DNA of 64,000 bases from Chitinophaga pinensis (GCA_945874755.1 CAMCHR010000001.1:23914-87913); one strand, 5' to 3'. Shown: positions 40,097-51,226, numbered from the stretch's first letter. Notes: generated by a model from the letters alone, not told the origin. Program-made: numbers and translations.

Positions 40097-42748
40097 CTAT
40101 TTTGATTTGATAGTCAAATTTGCCTTATCCATTTTGTTTTGTAAATAAGGAATACCAAACATATGGGTCCATCCAAAAATTCTTAGGCCATTGGTGATTT
40201 TCCAGATCGCTTCTCTTCTAAAACTTTCTTTATCATCAGGTAAGTGACTTACTTTCTCTAAAGCGTCAGCTAAATCTTTTTGGTTTTTATACGCATTAAA
40301 ATTGAGTGGTAATTTATCTGTAATCAAATTTTGCGCACGCTTTATACCTTCTTTTAAGAAACTAGGATCTTTAGTAAATTCATAGCCAATAGACAAGCCA
40401 TGTAATGTTGCCAATAAAGATTCCATTTGGTGATTAATAGAAGGATTATCTCTCTGCCATTTTGCATGGGTAATTAATGCTTTTTTAATTTTATCATCCC
40501 CAGTCATTTGATAATACTTATATAAACCATGCGAAACATAAATCTGAGAATAGCCATATCTGTCAATCACTAAACTTCCACCTTGGTCAGATGATTTTTG
40601 TAGGTCTAACATTATTTTTACACGATCATTCAATTCAGTGAAATATTTTTCTTTCTTATTTACATCATAAATTTCTGATAAATTCCAAACGGATAAATAC
40701 AATCGTCTTCCTCGTAAATCATGGTCTCCAAAAATTCTTCTTAAATATAAATCTCCTGTTTGTTCTGCCACATCTAGTGCTCTGTGATTACCAGTTAATA
40801 AATAAGAAGCAATCCAGCCCTGCACCCATACATGCGCAGATAATAAGGAAGTATAATGTTGATTTGCATGCCTTCTACCCATTCCTAGATAAGGGCTTGC
40901 ACCAATACTTCCTTTTTCTTGATTGTCAAAAAAGTCGATTGAATTATTGGTATCTCCAAGGTATCTTTTTGGTGCTGGCCAGTGGATATTATCTACATCC
41001 ATAGCGTGTGCAGAATTTGATTGAGCAGTCAAGTAATAATCTCTATTACCTGTTCTCATAAATTCCATCCACCACATGAAATCATTCGCTGGTTCGTTAT
41101 TGGTCCAAGTGTTCCATTTGTTCTTAATGTAATAGGTCTGGAAGTCACCATAATTTAGCATCCCATACCAAGGTTCCCATTTTTGGTTGAATTTCATCCA
41201 TTCAAACTTATAATCAAGACTACGTTCAAGTTCAGGATTCTTTTCAGATCGAACCGAGAAATCTCCGTACACGTTACTTTTTGAATACCATTCAGCGTTT
41301 GCATGTGATACAGGTGGATCTATAAAATAATTAAGTTGTTTAACAATCTCTGTATGCGGTGTTTTAGCATCATAAAAATCATACACAAATTCAGTCGTCT
41401 TGGCCAATCCTTGTGCAAAATTGCCTAGCATCTCGCTATCTGGCATCCCTGTGGCTCTTGCAAAAGCCATTGGAGTCACACTTGGAGACCATATATAAGC
41501 ATATAAGAAATTACTATCCCCTTGAATTGCAATTTCCTTAGGGTACTCTTCAAAAAAGTTACGAATACCAAGTCCGATACCCCATTTACTATCTGAAACG
41601 GTGATCCATCCAGCAGCTTTCTCTTTTTTAAAGACTTCCTTCTGATTTAATTTCAAACTAGCATCAAAACCTTTTGTTTGAACTGTCGGTGTGGTCATAT
41701 TTAAAGCTGGTAAGCTATTTAAATTAGGACCAGTTTGAACAAGTGAAATAGATTCATTCTTAAGATTATTTAATTCAATTGTTTTTTCAACGCCTGGCGC
41801 TGTCCAAGTACCATCAAAGTGACCTGTTTTGAATTGCTTATCACCATTCAAAAAATATTTTATCTGAAAACCAGCTGAACTAATTTGGTCATTGGGAATC
41901 ATCCATCCTGGATCATTCTTTAAAGCATTCTCATCTACAATACTTTTATTTTGTGTCGCAATAGAGGCATACTGCCCCTCTGCTTTTTTATGCATATCTG
42001 GATCTCCTGTATAGACGATACTATGCAATACTTTAATATAAGATTTACCAGCATATGCGTGGATGCGCATTACAAATGGTGAGCTATTATTATCTTTTTT
42101 ATTATATAAATAATCTCCTTCGATTCTAATGATCGCATGCAAAGGACCAGAACCTTTTTCTTGAACACTATGATTAATTTTTACTCTAGATGTATCAATA
42201 CCAGACTGATCTAATATATTTAAAAAAGTACCCTTTGTTTTACTTGACTCCGCAATTAAGTCTTTATCATCAAAACCATTACGATCTAGGTCTAATTCTA
42301 CTTTATCTAGGAATCCACCTCCGAGTCTATTAATAGTAAATTGTAAAGGGCCTGTATTCACACGCACTCTACCATAAGGTCTTTGGTTGTTTTCTACAAT
42401 TAAACGATCTCCCGTAAACTCTTTACGAACCACATCTGCACCAAATTCAACACTATAATTACTTTGTGCATCAGAAAAGAAGAAGACCCATATCCATTTT
42501 ACACTTGTAGAAACTGGCTCCCAAGTATTTACAATGGTAATTTGAGAAGGGATCTCTTGTCCCAAAGCATTCAATACCCTTACATGATCACTTGATTGTA
42601 GTTTGTCTTTTGGAAAAGGAATACCCAATAATTGTGGCGCACCTGGAACATTCTTTTCAATCACTAATGGGATTTTCTCAGAAGCTACTATACTATTAAT
42701 CAAAATAAATTGAAAAATAATGAGTAGTAAAACGTTGTTTTTTTTCAT
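40097..42748 (-). CDS. Large secreted PcRGLX/YetA-like protein (putative exo-rhamnogalacturonan-lyase-type enzyme)
   Basis: Signal peptide; N-terminal GAPQLLGIPFPKDKLQSSDHVRVLNALGQEIPSQ...SVKWIWVFF resembles a RIFT barrel; C-terminal alpha/alpha-toroid-like repeats (HANQHYTSLLSAHVWVQGWIASYLLTGNHRALDVAEQTGDLY). Confidence 0.55.
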   Translation of the reverse strand: MKKNNVLLLIIFQFILINSIVASEKIPLVIEKNVPGAPQLLGIPFPKDKLQSSDHVRVLNALGQEIPSQITIVNTWEPVSTSVKWIWVFFFSDAQSNYSVEFGADVVRKEFTGDRLIVENNQRPYGRVRVNTGPLQFTINRLGGGFLDKVELDLDRNGFDDKDLIAESSKTKGTFLNILDQSGIDTSRVKINHSVQEKGSGPLHAIIRIEGDYLYNKKDNNSSPFVMRIHAYAGKSYIKVLHSIVYTGDPDMHKKAEGQYASIATQNKSIVDENALKNDPGWMIPNDQISSAGFQIKYFLNGDKQFKTGHFDGTWTAPGVEKTIELNNLKNESISLVQTGPNLNSLPALNMTTPTVQTKGFDASLKLNQKEVFKKEKAAGWITVSDSKWGIGLGIRNFFEEYPKEIAIQGDSNFLYAYIWSPSVTPMAFARATGMPDSEMLGNFAQGLAKTTEFVYDFYDAKTPHTEIVKQLNYFIDPPVSHANAEWYSKSNVYGDFSVRSEKNPELERSLDYKFEWMKFNQKWEPWYGMLNYGDFQTYYIKNKWNTWTNNEPANDFMWWMEFMRTGNRDYYLTAQSNSAHAMDVDNIHWPAPKRYLGDTNNSIDFFDNQEKGSIGASPYLGMGRRHANQHYTSLLSAHVWVQGWIASYLLTGNHRALDVAEQTGDLYLRRIFGDHDLRGRRLYLSVWNLSEIYDVNKKEKYFTELNDRVKIMLDLQKSSDQGGSLVIDRYGYSQIYVSHGLYKYYQMTGDDKIKKALITHAKWQRDNPSINHQMESLLATLHGLSIGYEFTKDPSFLKEGIKRAQNLITDKLPLNFNAYKNQKDLADALEKVSHLPDDKESFRREAIWKITNGLRIFGWTHMFGIPYLQNKMDKANLTIKSK

Positions 42749-42785
42749 TGTAGAATTTTAAAATGAACCTATTAAGGGGTATAAA

Positions 42786-44012
42786 TTAGTTAATTTTACT
42801 GTTATTAATTAAAGGCTTGGCCCATATTCCTATAGAAAGTATAAAGCCAAAAGTGATATATAAAAAGAGCATACCATATTTAAGTGTAAAATGATCTCCT
42901 AGCACCCCTACGATCAATGGTATAATTGCTCCTCCACAAATACCTGTCATTAAAATGCCTGCAAAAGAACCATGGTGTTTAGGAACAGAATTTAGACCTA
43001 GGGAAATGATGATTGGATACATCACTGCAATAAAAAAACCAACTGCAGGGAATGCATATAATGTAATGCCAGCTCCTCCAAATAATGCAATTGACAAAGA
43101 AAAAATTGCCAATGCGGTAAATAAAATTAAAATATTTCTTGTGTCAAATAATTTGACCAATATCAAACCAACAAATGTACCAGCTGTCATCATCCCCCAA
43201 AACCAAGAAACTACTTGAGCGCCTACCGTTTGAGGGTCATATGCATGGTATGTAAATAAAAATTGTGAAATCCAATTAGCGACACCTTGTTCAGAACCAA
43301 CGTAACAGAATATGCCTAAAAAATAGAGTAGTACTGTTTTATTTTTAAGTAGCTCCATATGCACTTTAAATGCCCCCGCTTTTTCATCTTCTTTTAATTC
43401 AATTTTTGGAAATTTAAACGCTGCAATCACCAATAGCATGATTAAAGAAATAAAAGCAAATACCCAATAAAAAGAAACCCATGTTAAATTTACAGGTACC
43501 ACCTTCTTCAGCAGATAAAATAAGGTGTTATTACTCGTACTCATGTTTTGAGATAAATAAGTATACACGAGTGGGCTAAGAAAAGAAGCTAGCCCAAAAA
43601 ACAGTTGCCCCATTAAGGAATAAAAAGAAAACTCGGCTTCACCCCCAGCGCTTCTTAATAGTGGATTAATGACCACCTGAAGCATCGCCATACCAGACCC
43701 AATTAAAAATAAAGAAATAATGGCCATATTGAATCTTGGGAATAATCCAAAAAGCAATGCGCCTATCAATGCGATACCAAAAGCAAAAAGCATCACAAAT
43801 TTTCCTCCAAATTTTTCGGTCATAACACCAGCCGGTATGGACATAAAGCCATAAGCAATGAAAAATGCAAAAGGAAGAAAGGAGACTAAAGTTAAGCTTA
43901 AGCTAAAAGAATTGATAATCTCTGGAATGAGTGGACCAATGATATTTGTCAAAAAAGAGATGACAAAAAAAGTCAACAAAACAAGTCCTACTATGAAGTA
44001 ATTCTTTTTCAC
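42786..44012 (-). CDS. Sugar MFS transporter (FucP-like)
   Basis: 12-TM pattern; NIIGPLIPEIINSFSLSLTLVSFLPFAFFIAYGFMSIPAGVMTEKFGGK; GMAMLQVVINPLLRSAGGE. Confidence 0.88.
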   Translation of the reverse strand: MKKNYFIVGLVLLTFFVISFLTNIIGPLIPEIINSFSLSLTLVSFLPFAFFIAYGFMSIPAGVMTEKFGGKFVMLFAFGIALIGALLFGLFPRFNMAIISLFLIGSGMAMLQVVINPLLRSAGGEAEFSFYSLMGQLFFGLASFLSPLVYTYLSQNMSTSNNTLFYLLKKVVPVNLTWVSFYWVFAFISLIMLLVIAAFKFPKIELKEDEKAGAFKVHMELLKNKTVLLYFLGIFCYVGSEQGVANWISQFLFTYHAYDPQTVGAQVVSWFWGMMTAGTFVGLILVKLFDTRNILILFTALAIFSLSIALFGGAGITLYAFPAVGFFIAVMYPIIISLGLNSVPKHHGSFAGILMTGICGGAIIPLIVGVLGDHFTLKYGMLFLYITFGFILSIGIWAKPLINNSKIN

Positions 44013-44024
44013 ATTGAATATTTA

Positions 44025-44059
44025 AATTCCTAGTCTTAAATGAATTAAGACTAGGAATT
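44025..44059. repeat. Perfect 15-bp inverted repeat (hairpin) inside the PUL-like operon
   Basis: aattcctagtcttaa atgaa ttaagactaggaatt. Confidence 0.92.
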
Positions 44060-44075
44060 GATATAAATTAACTTA

Positions 44076-44978
44076 TTAATTTTTCAACATAGGAAACAGT
44101 CTTCTAATATCTGCTTCTGTTGGCTGAGCTCCGTATTCCGTGATCTCAAATGACTCAGCAAATTTAAAACTAGCTGCTTTTTCAGGAGAATACCATTTAG
44201 ATAAACCAGCTCTTTGAGCTGGGTTCATGTTTCTTCCCATCCAACGACTTTTTAACCAAGCTTTTCTTTCAGCTGGATCTTTTGGTACTTTAGGATCTAT
44301 TTCACCACCGTTTCCTATCCAAGGCAACCACTCATACATTTGAGAAGTATGTTCATTTAAACCATCTACCTTTTGATCTAATACTTCATCGATACCAATT
44401 ACAATATCATGGCTAAATGGATTAGGCTTTTTAAAATTATCCTGCATGTATAAAAAAACTGGATTCTTTTTTAAAGCAGGTACATCTGCAGCTACATTAG
44501 GAACAGCAACCATATAAGAGGCATCTTCTACTAACTTACCTGCGTTTCTATGATCAGGATGATAATCGTTAGGACGTAAGCCTAAAACCACATCAGCGTT
44601 CCATTTTCTAATTTCACGAATTACTTGTAATCTAACATTCAAGTCTGGTAATAATTCACCATCATGATTATTTAAAACAACATACTCATCTATGCCATAT
44701 TTTTTTGCAGCACGTTGTGCTTCTTCTCTTCTTCTTTGTCCTAATACCCCACCCCCTTCTGCATAGTGACCAGCATCACCATTGGTTAATGCAACAAATT
44801 TTACAGAAACACCCATTTTTGCTAAAAGAGCAGCTGTGCCGCCCATTTTAGAATCTGCGTCATCTGGGTGTGCAAAAATTGCCACAACTCTAATTCTTTT
44901 ATCTGGAGTTGTTTGTGCATTTGAATTCAAATTGAAAACAAAGGCAAATAATACTGTAGCGAGAAATACTTTTTTCAT
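44076..44978 (-). CDS. Secreted PIG-L/LmbE family deacetylase
   Basis: Signal peptide; VVAIFAHPDDADSKMGGTAALLAK, LTNGDAGHY, LRPNDYHPDHRNAGKLVEDA. Confidence 0.93.
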   Translation of the reverse strand: MKKVFLATVLFAFVFNLNSNAQTTPDKRIRVVAIFAHPDDADSKMGGTAALLAKMGVSVKFVALTNGDAGHYAEGGGVLGQRRREEAQRAAKKYGIDEYVVLNNHDGELLPDLNVRLQVIREIRKWNADVVLGLRPNDYHPDHRNAGKLVEDASYMVAVPNVAADVPALKKNPVFLYMQDNFKKPNPFSHDIVIGIDEVLDQKVDGLNEHTSQMYEWLPWIGNGGEIDPKVPKDPAERKAWLKSRWMGRNMNPAQRAGLSKWYSPEKAASFKFAESFEITEYGAQPTEADIRRLFPMLKN

Positions 44979-45000
44979 TATAGAGATTTTATTTTATGAA

Positions 45001-46395
45001 TTATAACCCTGGATTTTGAACTAATTTTCCGTTTGATACATCAATTTCCTTTTGAGGAATCGCAAATAATAGTCGAATCTCCGCTTCAGTAACAGCTAGT
45101 TGCTTTGCCATTGTAGATTTAGCTACACCAAATCTCAATAGATCTTGCCAACGGTGATTCTCGAATGCAAATTCTATTCTACGCTCGTCTAATAATTGCT
45201 TTGCAAAAGTACTAGGAGTAGTTGCAGCAATTGCAGCTAAACCGGCTCTTGCTCTAACTTGATTGATATACACATAAGCTTGAGTAGACTCCCCTAAGGC
45301 TTCTGCTAACATCAATAATACATCTGCATACCTTGAAACATACCAATTATTATCCCCATCAAATGTCGTCGTTTGAGTAGAAATGTATTTTAAAGAATAA
45401 GTAGTATCAGGTGTTTTGTTATTTGCATATATAGATTTAGCATAGCGTAAATCACCTATTTTATAGGCAGCTAATAAATCAGGCGTAATTGTCATTGGCG
45501 TATTGCCTCCTCCTACACCACCAGCTCTACCTAGTATAGAAGCAAAATATTCAAAATAACCACTTCCTTCACCTTGACCTCCTGTTTTAAATTGTACCTC
45601 GAAAATTGATTCTGGTCCATTTTCATTTGCTGCACCCCATAATTTTGCATAATCAGTTGCCAAACTATAATTTTTAGAATCTACTACTTTATTCAAAGCA
45701 GTAACAGCAGATGTTTTTTCTCCATTGGTTAAATAAACTTTACCCAATAATGCATTCACAGCGCCACTCGTGGCACGTCCAATATCAGCACCAGTATATT
45801 TAGCTGGTAATAGTGGCTCTGCTGCAATTAAATCAGTAATGATTTGTTTATAAATTTCCGTTGCAGGATATTGTTTTAAATTTACATCTGCAGGAGAGGC
45901 CACATCGGTTAACTGTAATGGCACATTACCAAAAATTACAGCTAAGTTAAAATACAATAAAGATCTTATATATAATGCTTCCCCTTTATATCTTTTCTTT
46001 AAAGCATCAGGCACAACCGAGGCGTCAATTTTATCTAAAATAATATTACAACGAGCTATGCCTTTATAAGAATCAGACCAAGCAGAAGATAATTCATTCG
46101 CTGTTGTGACTTCTTTAAATAATTCAACATCGCAAAGTGATTGCGCGATACCATTACAACCTCCACCGTTCGATGTATTATCAGACCTCATTTCATTCAA
46201 TAATAAATATGTTTTACCATATGTACCATTTAATTGAAGTGCATCATAAAGACCATTGATTGCCACTGCAAAATCTGCTTCAGTCTTATATGCAGACTGT
46301 ATATTTCTTTCAGAAATAGGAGATAACTCTGTAAATTCTTTAGTACATGATGAACTTACAAGAATTAATAAAGTGTATAGAATATATTTTTTCAT
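45001..46395 (-). CDS. RagB/SusD family nutrient uptake outer membrane lipoprotein
   Basis: Lipobox-like SSSCTKEF; C-terminal YADVLLMLAEAL, LLDERRIEFAFENHRWQDLLRFG, LFAIPQKEIDVSNGKLVQNPGL. Confidence 0.96.
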   Translation of the reverse strand: MKKYILYTLLILVSSSCTKEFTELSPISERNIQSAYKTEADFAVAINGLYDALQLNGTYGKTYLLLNEMRSDNTSNGGGCNGIAQSLCDVELFKEVTTANELSSAWSDSYKGIARCNIILDKIDASVVPDALKKRYKGEALYIRSLLYFNLAVIFGNVPLQLTDVASPADVNLKQYPATEIYKQIITDLIAAEPLLPAKYTGADIGRATSGAVNALLGKVYLTNGEKTSAVTALNKVVDSKNYSLATDYAKLWGAANENGPESIFEVQFKTGGQGEGSGYFEYFASILGRAGGVGGGNTPMTITPDLLAAYKIGDLRYAKSIYANNKTPDTTYSLKYISTQTTTFDGDNNWYVSRYADVLLMLAEALGESTQAYVYINQVRARAGLAAIAATTPSTFAKQLLDERRIEFAFENHRWQDLLRFGVAKSTMAKQLAVTEAEIRLLFAIPQKEIDVSNGKLVQNPGL

Positions 46396-46417
46396 AATAG
46401 TTTATTTATTCTTTTAA

Positions 46418-49400
46418 TTAAAATGTAAGGTTAAATCCAACTAAAAAAGTTTTAGAAATTGGATATGCTCCATAATCTTCTCCAGGAACAAGGTTATTTG
46501 TAGCTTGTTGTTGAACTTCTGGATTAAACCCTAAATAATTTGAAAATATGAATAAATTGGTACCAGTAACATACAACCTAGCTTTTTTAGATAATCCTTT
46601 GACAGGGAATTCATAACCTAGCGTCACATTTCGTAATCTAACATAAGACCCATCTTCCACCTGGAAAGAGGATGGTCGCATATTAAAACCATGCAAACTA
46701 GAGTTACTATCTCCTCTTGGAATCTTACCATTTCCTGGTTGTTCTGGAGACACCCATCTATTTTTAAACTCAGCATAAGAGTTAAAATTAGCTTCTCCAT
46801 TTAAAAGGTGTCTTTGAGTTAAATTCAAAATCTCTCTACCCTCTACGCCTTGAATGAAGACGCTTAAATCAAAATTGGCATATCTAAATTTATTCGTAAT
46901 ACCATAAGTAAAATCAGGCATATAGTTGCCAAGTGTCGTTCTATCTAATGTAGTAATAAAGCCATCCCCATTTACATCTTTAAACTGTAAATCACCAGGT
47001 CTTGCACCACCTATACCGACTAACATATCTTTTGGTGCAGCTTTAATTTGATCCATTGTTTGATAAACTCCAACCACTTGATAGCCGAAATAACTTCCTA
47101 CCGGATCCCCAATTCTAGTGATATGTCTTATATCTCCAGCACTACCAACGCTCAAAATAGGATCTCCAGTTCGTCCAAGTTTTAAGACTTTATTTCTGTT
47201 AGCACTAATATTAAAATCTGTTGACCATTGGAACTTACCTACTGTATTTCTTGTATTTAAAGTGAACTCAAGACCTTTATTTTCTACTTCACCCACATTT
47301 GAAAGCGCTGTGGTAAATCCAGCAGAAGATGCAATATTTACATTCAATAATAAGTCAGCAGTAACACTATGATAATAATCAAATCCACCATAAATACGAT
47401 CATTAAATAAACCAAAGTCTAATCCAATATCGAATTGTTTTTTAGATTCCCAACTTAATTTATCATTGTTTAATGTAGATCTGCCTATGCCATTCACCAA
47501 AGCATTACCAAGCACATAATTTGCATTATTTAATAAACCAATCGCGCCATAATTAGGGATCTGGAAGTTACCAGTAAGACCATAACTTGCTCTTAGTTTC
47601 AGTTCATTCACAAATTTTACATTGGTCATAAAGGATTCTTGGTCTATTCTCCAACCAGCAGAAACGGATGGGAATACCCCAGTCTGATTGCCGGTTCCAA
47701 ATCTTGAAGATTTATCAGATCTAATCAATGCAGACATTAAATACTTGTCTTTATACGAATAGTTGGCTCTTGCTAATGCAGAAACTAAAGTCCATTGTTC
47801 TTTAACAGCAGATCCACCAGTTACAATACCGCCACTAATTGTTGTTACTTGATCGTCTGGGAAACTATTTGCTTGAATAAACTGTAAGTCATTGTTTTGT
47901 TTTTGTGCAGTATAACCTCCAAGCAATGTCAATGTATGATCATTCAATGTTTTAGAATAATCCAATGTGTTTTCCCAAATCCAATTTAAACCTTGTGAAG
48001 TACTAGATTTTGCAAATGGATCAGGTTTAGTTGCACCTCTATATAATAAGGTAACCCCTTTATAATAAGACTGTTGATAATTATCTAGATCAACACCAAT
48101 ATAAGTCTTGAATGATAAATCAGGTAAGATATTATACTTAAGATACGCATTTCCAAATATCCTAAGGTTACGAATATTTTCTTTAATTGCTTTCATTGTT
48201 GCCAATGGATTGTTAGCAGTTGTCATATAAGCCCCCAATTGATTTTGGTTATCAGACTGGTTGATACTTCCATCAGGTAAATAAGGCTTAACCACTGGAG
48301 AGTGCACCATTGCATCATAGATAATCCCTGGAGGTAAAGCAAAATAAGGCCCATTGGCTGGTAAACGATTATTGTCTGTATAAGCAATATTAACACTAGA
48401 ACCAATTTGAAGTTTAGAAGAAAAATCATCTACCACATTAGCTCTAAAAGTATAGCGATCAAATTTAGAACCTTTAATAGTACCCTCTTCTGTATAGTAT
48501 CCAGCTGAAGTATAATAGGTCATATTATCTTTTCCACCACTTACTGATAAATTATAATTTGAAACCATCCCTTTTGAAAGTACCAAGCCTAACCAATCTG
48601 TATTAGTGCCATCCCAGTTCACATATTTTTCTGGAATTAAAAAATTGGCTTGCGTTCCTCTTCCTGCATTTGTATTAGGATTATATAATGGATTGTATGT
48701 TTTACTAGCAGGATTTGTTGGATCGTTTGTTTGTAAATAGTTATTATTTCTAGTGTCTTTCGTATACTGAATCAAGTCCTCAGCATTCATTAATTGAGGC
48801 AAGTTTGTTGCTTCGTTCACTCCAGTATAAGCATTAAAGGAAATTTGTTTCCTATTTTTCAAACCTTTTTTAGTGGTCACCATAATCACACCATTCGAAC
48901 CTCTTGATCCGTAAATACCAGCTGCAGAAGCGTCTTTTAATACTTCAATAGACTGTATATCATTTGGATTGATTGTTGTAAATGGATTAATTTTTGGAAC
49001 AGTATAAGCTTCTGTTCTTTGTCCAATGTTTTGCTGTAAACCTATATTGCTTGAAATAGGTAAACCATCAATTACATATAAAGGATCATTACCTGCCGAA
49101 ATAGAAGCAGAACCTCTAATTCTAATCACTGGAGCCGAACCAGGTTCTCCAGAAGGTACTGACACTTCTAAACCTGCTACTCGACCTTGAATGGCATTCT
49201 CAAAACTACTCACTGCAATCTCCTTAAGTTGAGATTCATTGATACTAGCAATCGCTCCAGTAACTTCTTTTCTTCTTTGTTTACCATAACCTACCACAAC
49301 AACTTCATCTAAAGCCTTTGAACTCGCTTTCAACTCTACATTTAAATCGTTAGACTTACTTGCAGACACTTCTTTATTTGCATAACCAACATAAGTAAAA

Positions 49401-49942
49401 ACGAGTGTACTATTTACAGACGCTAATTTTATTTTATACCTGCCATTATCATCTGTTGTTGTCTTATTCGTAGTGCCTTTGACTGCCACATTCACTCCTT
49501 TAAGTAGCTGGCCGTCTTCAGAAGCTATAACAACGCCAGAAACAACAGTGTCAGCTATTGCATTAGATGCAGCTGGAAAAGTGTTGTTTGTTTTATTAGA
49601 GATGACAATGTTTTTGTCATCAATGAATTTCCATGTAACTGGAAGCCCATCTAATATTTTATTCAAGATCACTTCGACATAAGCATCTTTGAATTGTGCT
49701 GTAACTTCTTTGTTTGCAGGCAATACATCATTGCTGTAAAAAAAGCGATAAGTTGACTGTTTTTCAATCATTTTAAAAACAGTTTGTATATCAGTTCTTT
49801 CCGAATCCAACGAAATTTTTTGCTGTGCAAAGTTTTTTGCTGAAAGCTGAATTGAAATGATAATTAATAAAAATCCAATTTTAATTCCTCTTGTGACAGA
49901 GAAAAGAAGATTTTTAATTGGAAAAGATTCTTTTTTTTCCAT
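46418..49942 (-). CDS. SusC/RagA family TonB-linked outer membrane protein with N-terminal STN domain
   Basis: STN-like TDIQTVFKMIEKQSTYRFFYSNDVL; CarboxypepD_reg-like; DEVVVVGYGKQRRKEVTGAI; NPNDIQSIEVLKDASAAGIYGSRGSNGVIMVTTKKG. ATG at 49942 preferred over 50008. Confidence 0.96.
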   Translation of the reverse strand: MEKKESFPIKNLLFSVTRGIKIGFLLIIISIQLSAKNFAQQKISLDSERTDIQTVFKMIEKQSTYRFFYSNDVLPANKEVTAQFKDAYVEVILNKILDGLPVTWKFIDDKNIVISNKTNNTFPAASNAIADTVVSGVVIASEDGQLLKGVNVAVKGTTNKTTTDDNGRYKIKLASVNSTLVFTYVGYANKEVSASKSNDLNVELKASSKALDEVVVVGYGKQRRKEVTGAIASINESQLKEIAVSSFENAIQGRVAGLEVSVPSGEPGSAPVIRIRGSASISAGNDPLYVIDGLPISSNIGLQQNIGQRTEAYTVPKINPFTTINPNDIQSIEVLKDASAAGIYGSRGSNGVIMVTTKKGLKNRKQISFNAYTGVNEATNLPQLMNAEDLIQYTKDTRNNNYLQTNDPTNPASKTYNPLYNPNTNAGRGTQANFLIPEKYVNWDGTNTDWLGLVLSKGMVSNYNLSVSGGKDNMTYYTSAGYYTEEGTIKGSKFDRYTFRANVVDDFSSKLQIGSSVNIAYTDNNRLPANGPYFALPPGIIYDAMVHSPVVKPYLPDGSINQSDNQNQLGAYMTTANNPLATMKAIKENIRNLRIFGNAYLKYNILPDLSFKTYIGVDLDNYQQSYYKGVTLLYRGATKPDPFAKSSTSQGLNWIWENTLDYSKTLNDHTLTLLGGYTAQKQNNDLQFIQANSFPDDQVTTISGGIVTGGSAVKEQWTLVSALARANYSYKDKYLMSALIRSDKSSRFGTGNQTGVFPSVSAGWRIDQESFMTNVKFVNELKLRASYGLTGNFQIPNYGAIGLLNNANYVLGNALVNGIGRSTLNNDKLSWESKKQFDIGLDFGLFNDRIYGGFDYYHSVTADLLLNVNIASSAGFTTALSNVGEVENKGLEFTLNTRNTVGKFQWSTDFNISANRNKVLKLGRTGDPILSVGSAGDIRHITRIGDPVGSYFGYQVVGVYQTMDQIKAAPKDMLVGIGGARPGDLQFKDVNGDGFITTLDRTTLGNYMPDFTYGITNKFRYANFDLSVFIQGVEGREILNLTQRHLLNGEANFNSYAEFKNRWVSPEQPGNGKIPRGDSNSSLHGFNMRPSSFQVEDGSYVRLRNVTLGYEFPVKGLSKKARLYVTGTNLFIFSNYLGFNPEVQQQATNNLVPGEDYGAYPISKTFLVGFNLTF

Positions 49943-50047
49943 AGGTTTTCTTTTATTGGTTATTAAAAAGCTAATTAAGTCCATTGTTAAAAAAATTATT
50001 ACCGTCAACTTTGTAATCTTATAAGAATTTATAGGAAGTATAAATCC

Positions 50048-51145
50048 TTATTCAATCACAATATTTTTATCATCTATTTTATAGTTAATATTTTTAGAAT
50101 ACTTGATTAATTGAAATACTTTTTCTAAACTAACATTTTCAAATACGCCCGTATACCTATATTTTTTCACTTTTTCTTCTTTAAAAGTAATGTTAATGGC
50201 ATATTTTCTTTCTAATTCAATTGCTATTTTTTCGAGTGGTTGATTCACAAATACCAATTTGTCATTTAACCAAGATGTTTCAGCGACCAAGCTATCGTGT
50301 CTTAAATAGGTAATTGAAGTCAATACTACTTTATTGTCATTACTAATTTTAACTTTTGTTGCCGTATTTAATTCATCTTGTTCTTTCGCAATAATTAATT
50401 TTTCAGTTGGCTTTAATATGATGATATCCTCGGGTCTTGATTTTAGCGAAACTTCAATCTTGCCTTTAATTAAGGAGGTCTCCGACTCTTTATCTTGTGG
50501 ATAATTTCGTACATTAAATGAAGTACCAAGTACTTTAATGTTGATCTTTCCAGTGTGTATGATAAATGGCCTTGAGCTATCGTGTGCCACATCAAAATAG
50601 GCTTCACCCACAAGCGTAACTTCTCTAGTCTTGCCTGCAGCAAAATTGAGGTAAGTTAATCTACTATCAGTATTTAAGCGGACGATGGTACCGTCCGGTA
50701 ATTTTATAGAAGACTTTGACCCCCTCTTTGTAACGACTTCATTTACAAAAGCATTATTATTTTGTTTGATCACACTTTTATCCAAGCGAAGTGAGTAGTT
50801 GATAAAGAAGATTGTAAATACACAAGCTGCAATCCCTATCAAAGCAAATTTTCTTTTTGAAAAACTAGGCGATTTATCCAACTCAGGTTCAAAAATATTA
50901 TCATTGATGGATTCAAACTTACCCGCCAATTGCATTTTTACATAATGAGTCGCATATGCTTGGTCTGCTTTAGAGGCAGCCTCTTTGTCACAATAAACAG
51001 GCTCAATCATTTGATCATATAAAAACTGTAAAGAAGGGTTAACTTTCAACATTGCAGAAATTTCTGCCAACTGAGATTCAGTGGCATCACCTGATAACTT
51101 AAGGCTCATCAGGTCAAAAAAGTATTGTTCTGTTTGTTTATTCAT
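50048..51145 (-). CDS. FecR family anti-sigma regulator
   Basis: TKRGSKSSIKLPDGTIVRLNTDSRLTY...REVTLVGEAYFDVAHDSSRPFIIHTGKINIKVLGTSFNVRNY. Confidence 0.95.
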   Translation of the reverse strand: MNKQTEQYFFDLMSLKLSGDATESQLAEISAMLKVNPSLQFLYDQMIEPVYCDKEAASKADQAYATHYVKMQLAGKFESINDNIFEPELDKSPSFSKRKFALIGIAACVFTIFFINYSLRLDKSVIKQNNNAFVNEVVTKRGSKSSIKLPDGTIVRLNTDSRLTYLNFAAGKTREVTLVGEAYFDVAHDSSRPFIIHTGKINIKVLGTSFNVRNYPQDKESETSLIKGKIEVSLKSRPEDIIILKPTEKLIIAKEQDELNTATKVKISNDNKVVLTSITYLRHDSLVAETSWLNDKLVFVNQPLEKIAIELERKYAINITFKEEKVKKYRYTGVFENVSLEKVFQLIKYSKNINYKIDDKNIVIE

Positions 51146-51226
51146 GGTTATACAATACAAAGACTAGATTATTGAGCCTTCCCGTGAAGACAAACCCAAT
51201 TATTTATTAAATAGGATGATATAGAC

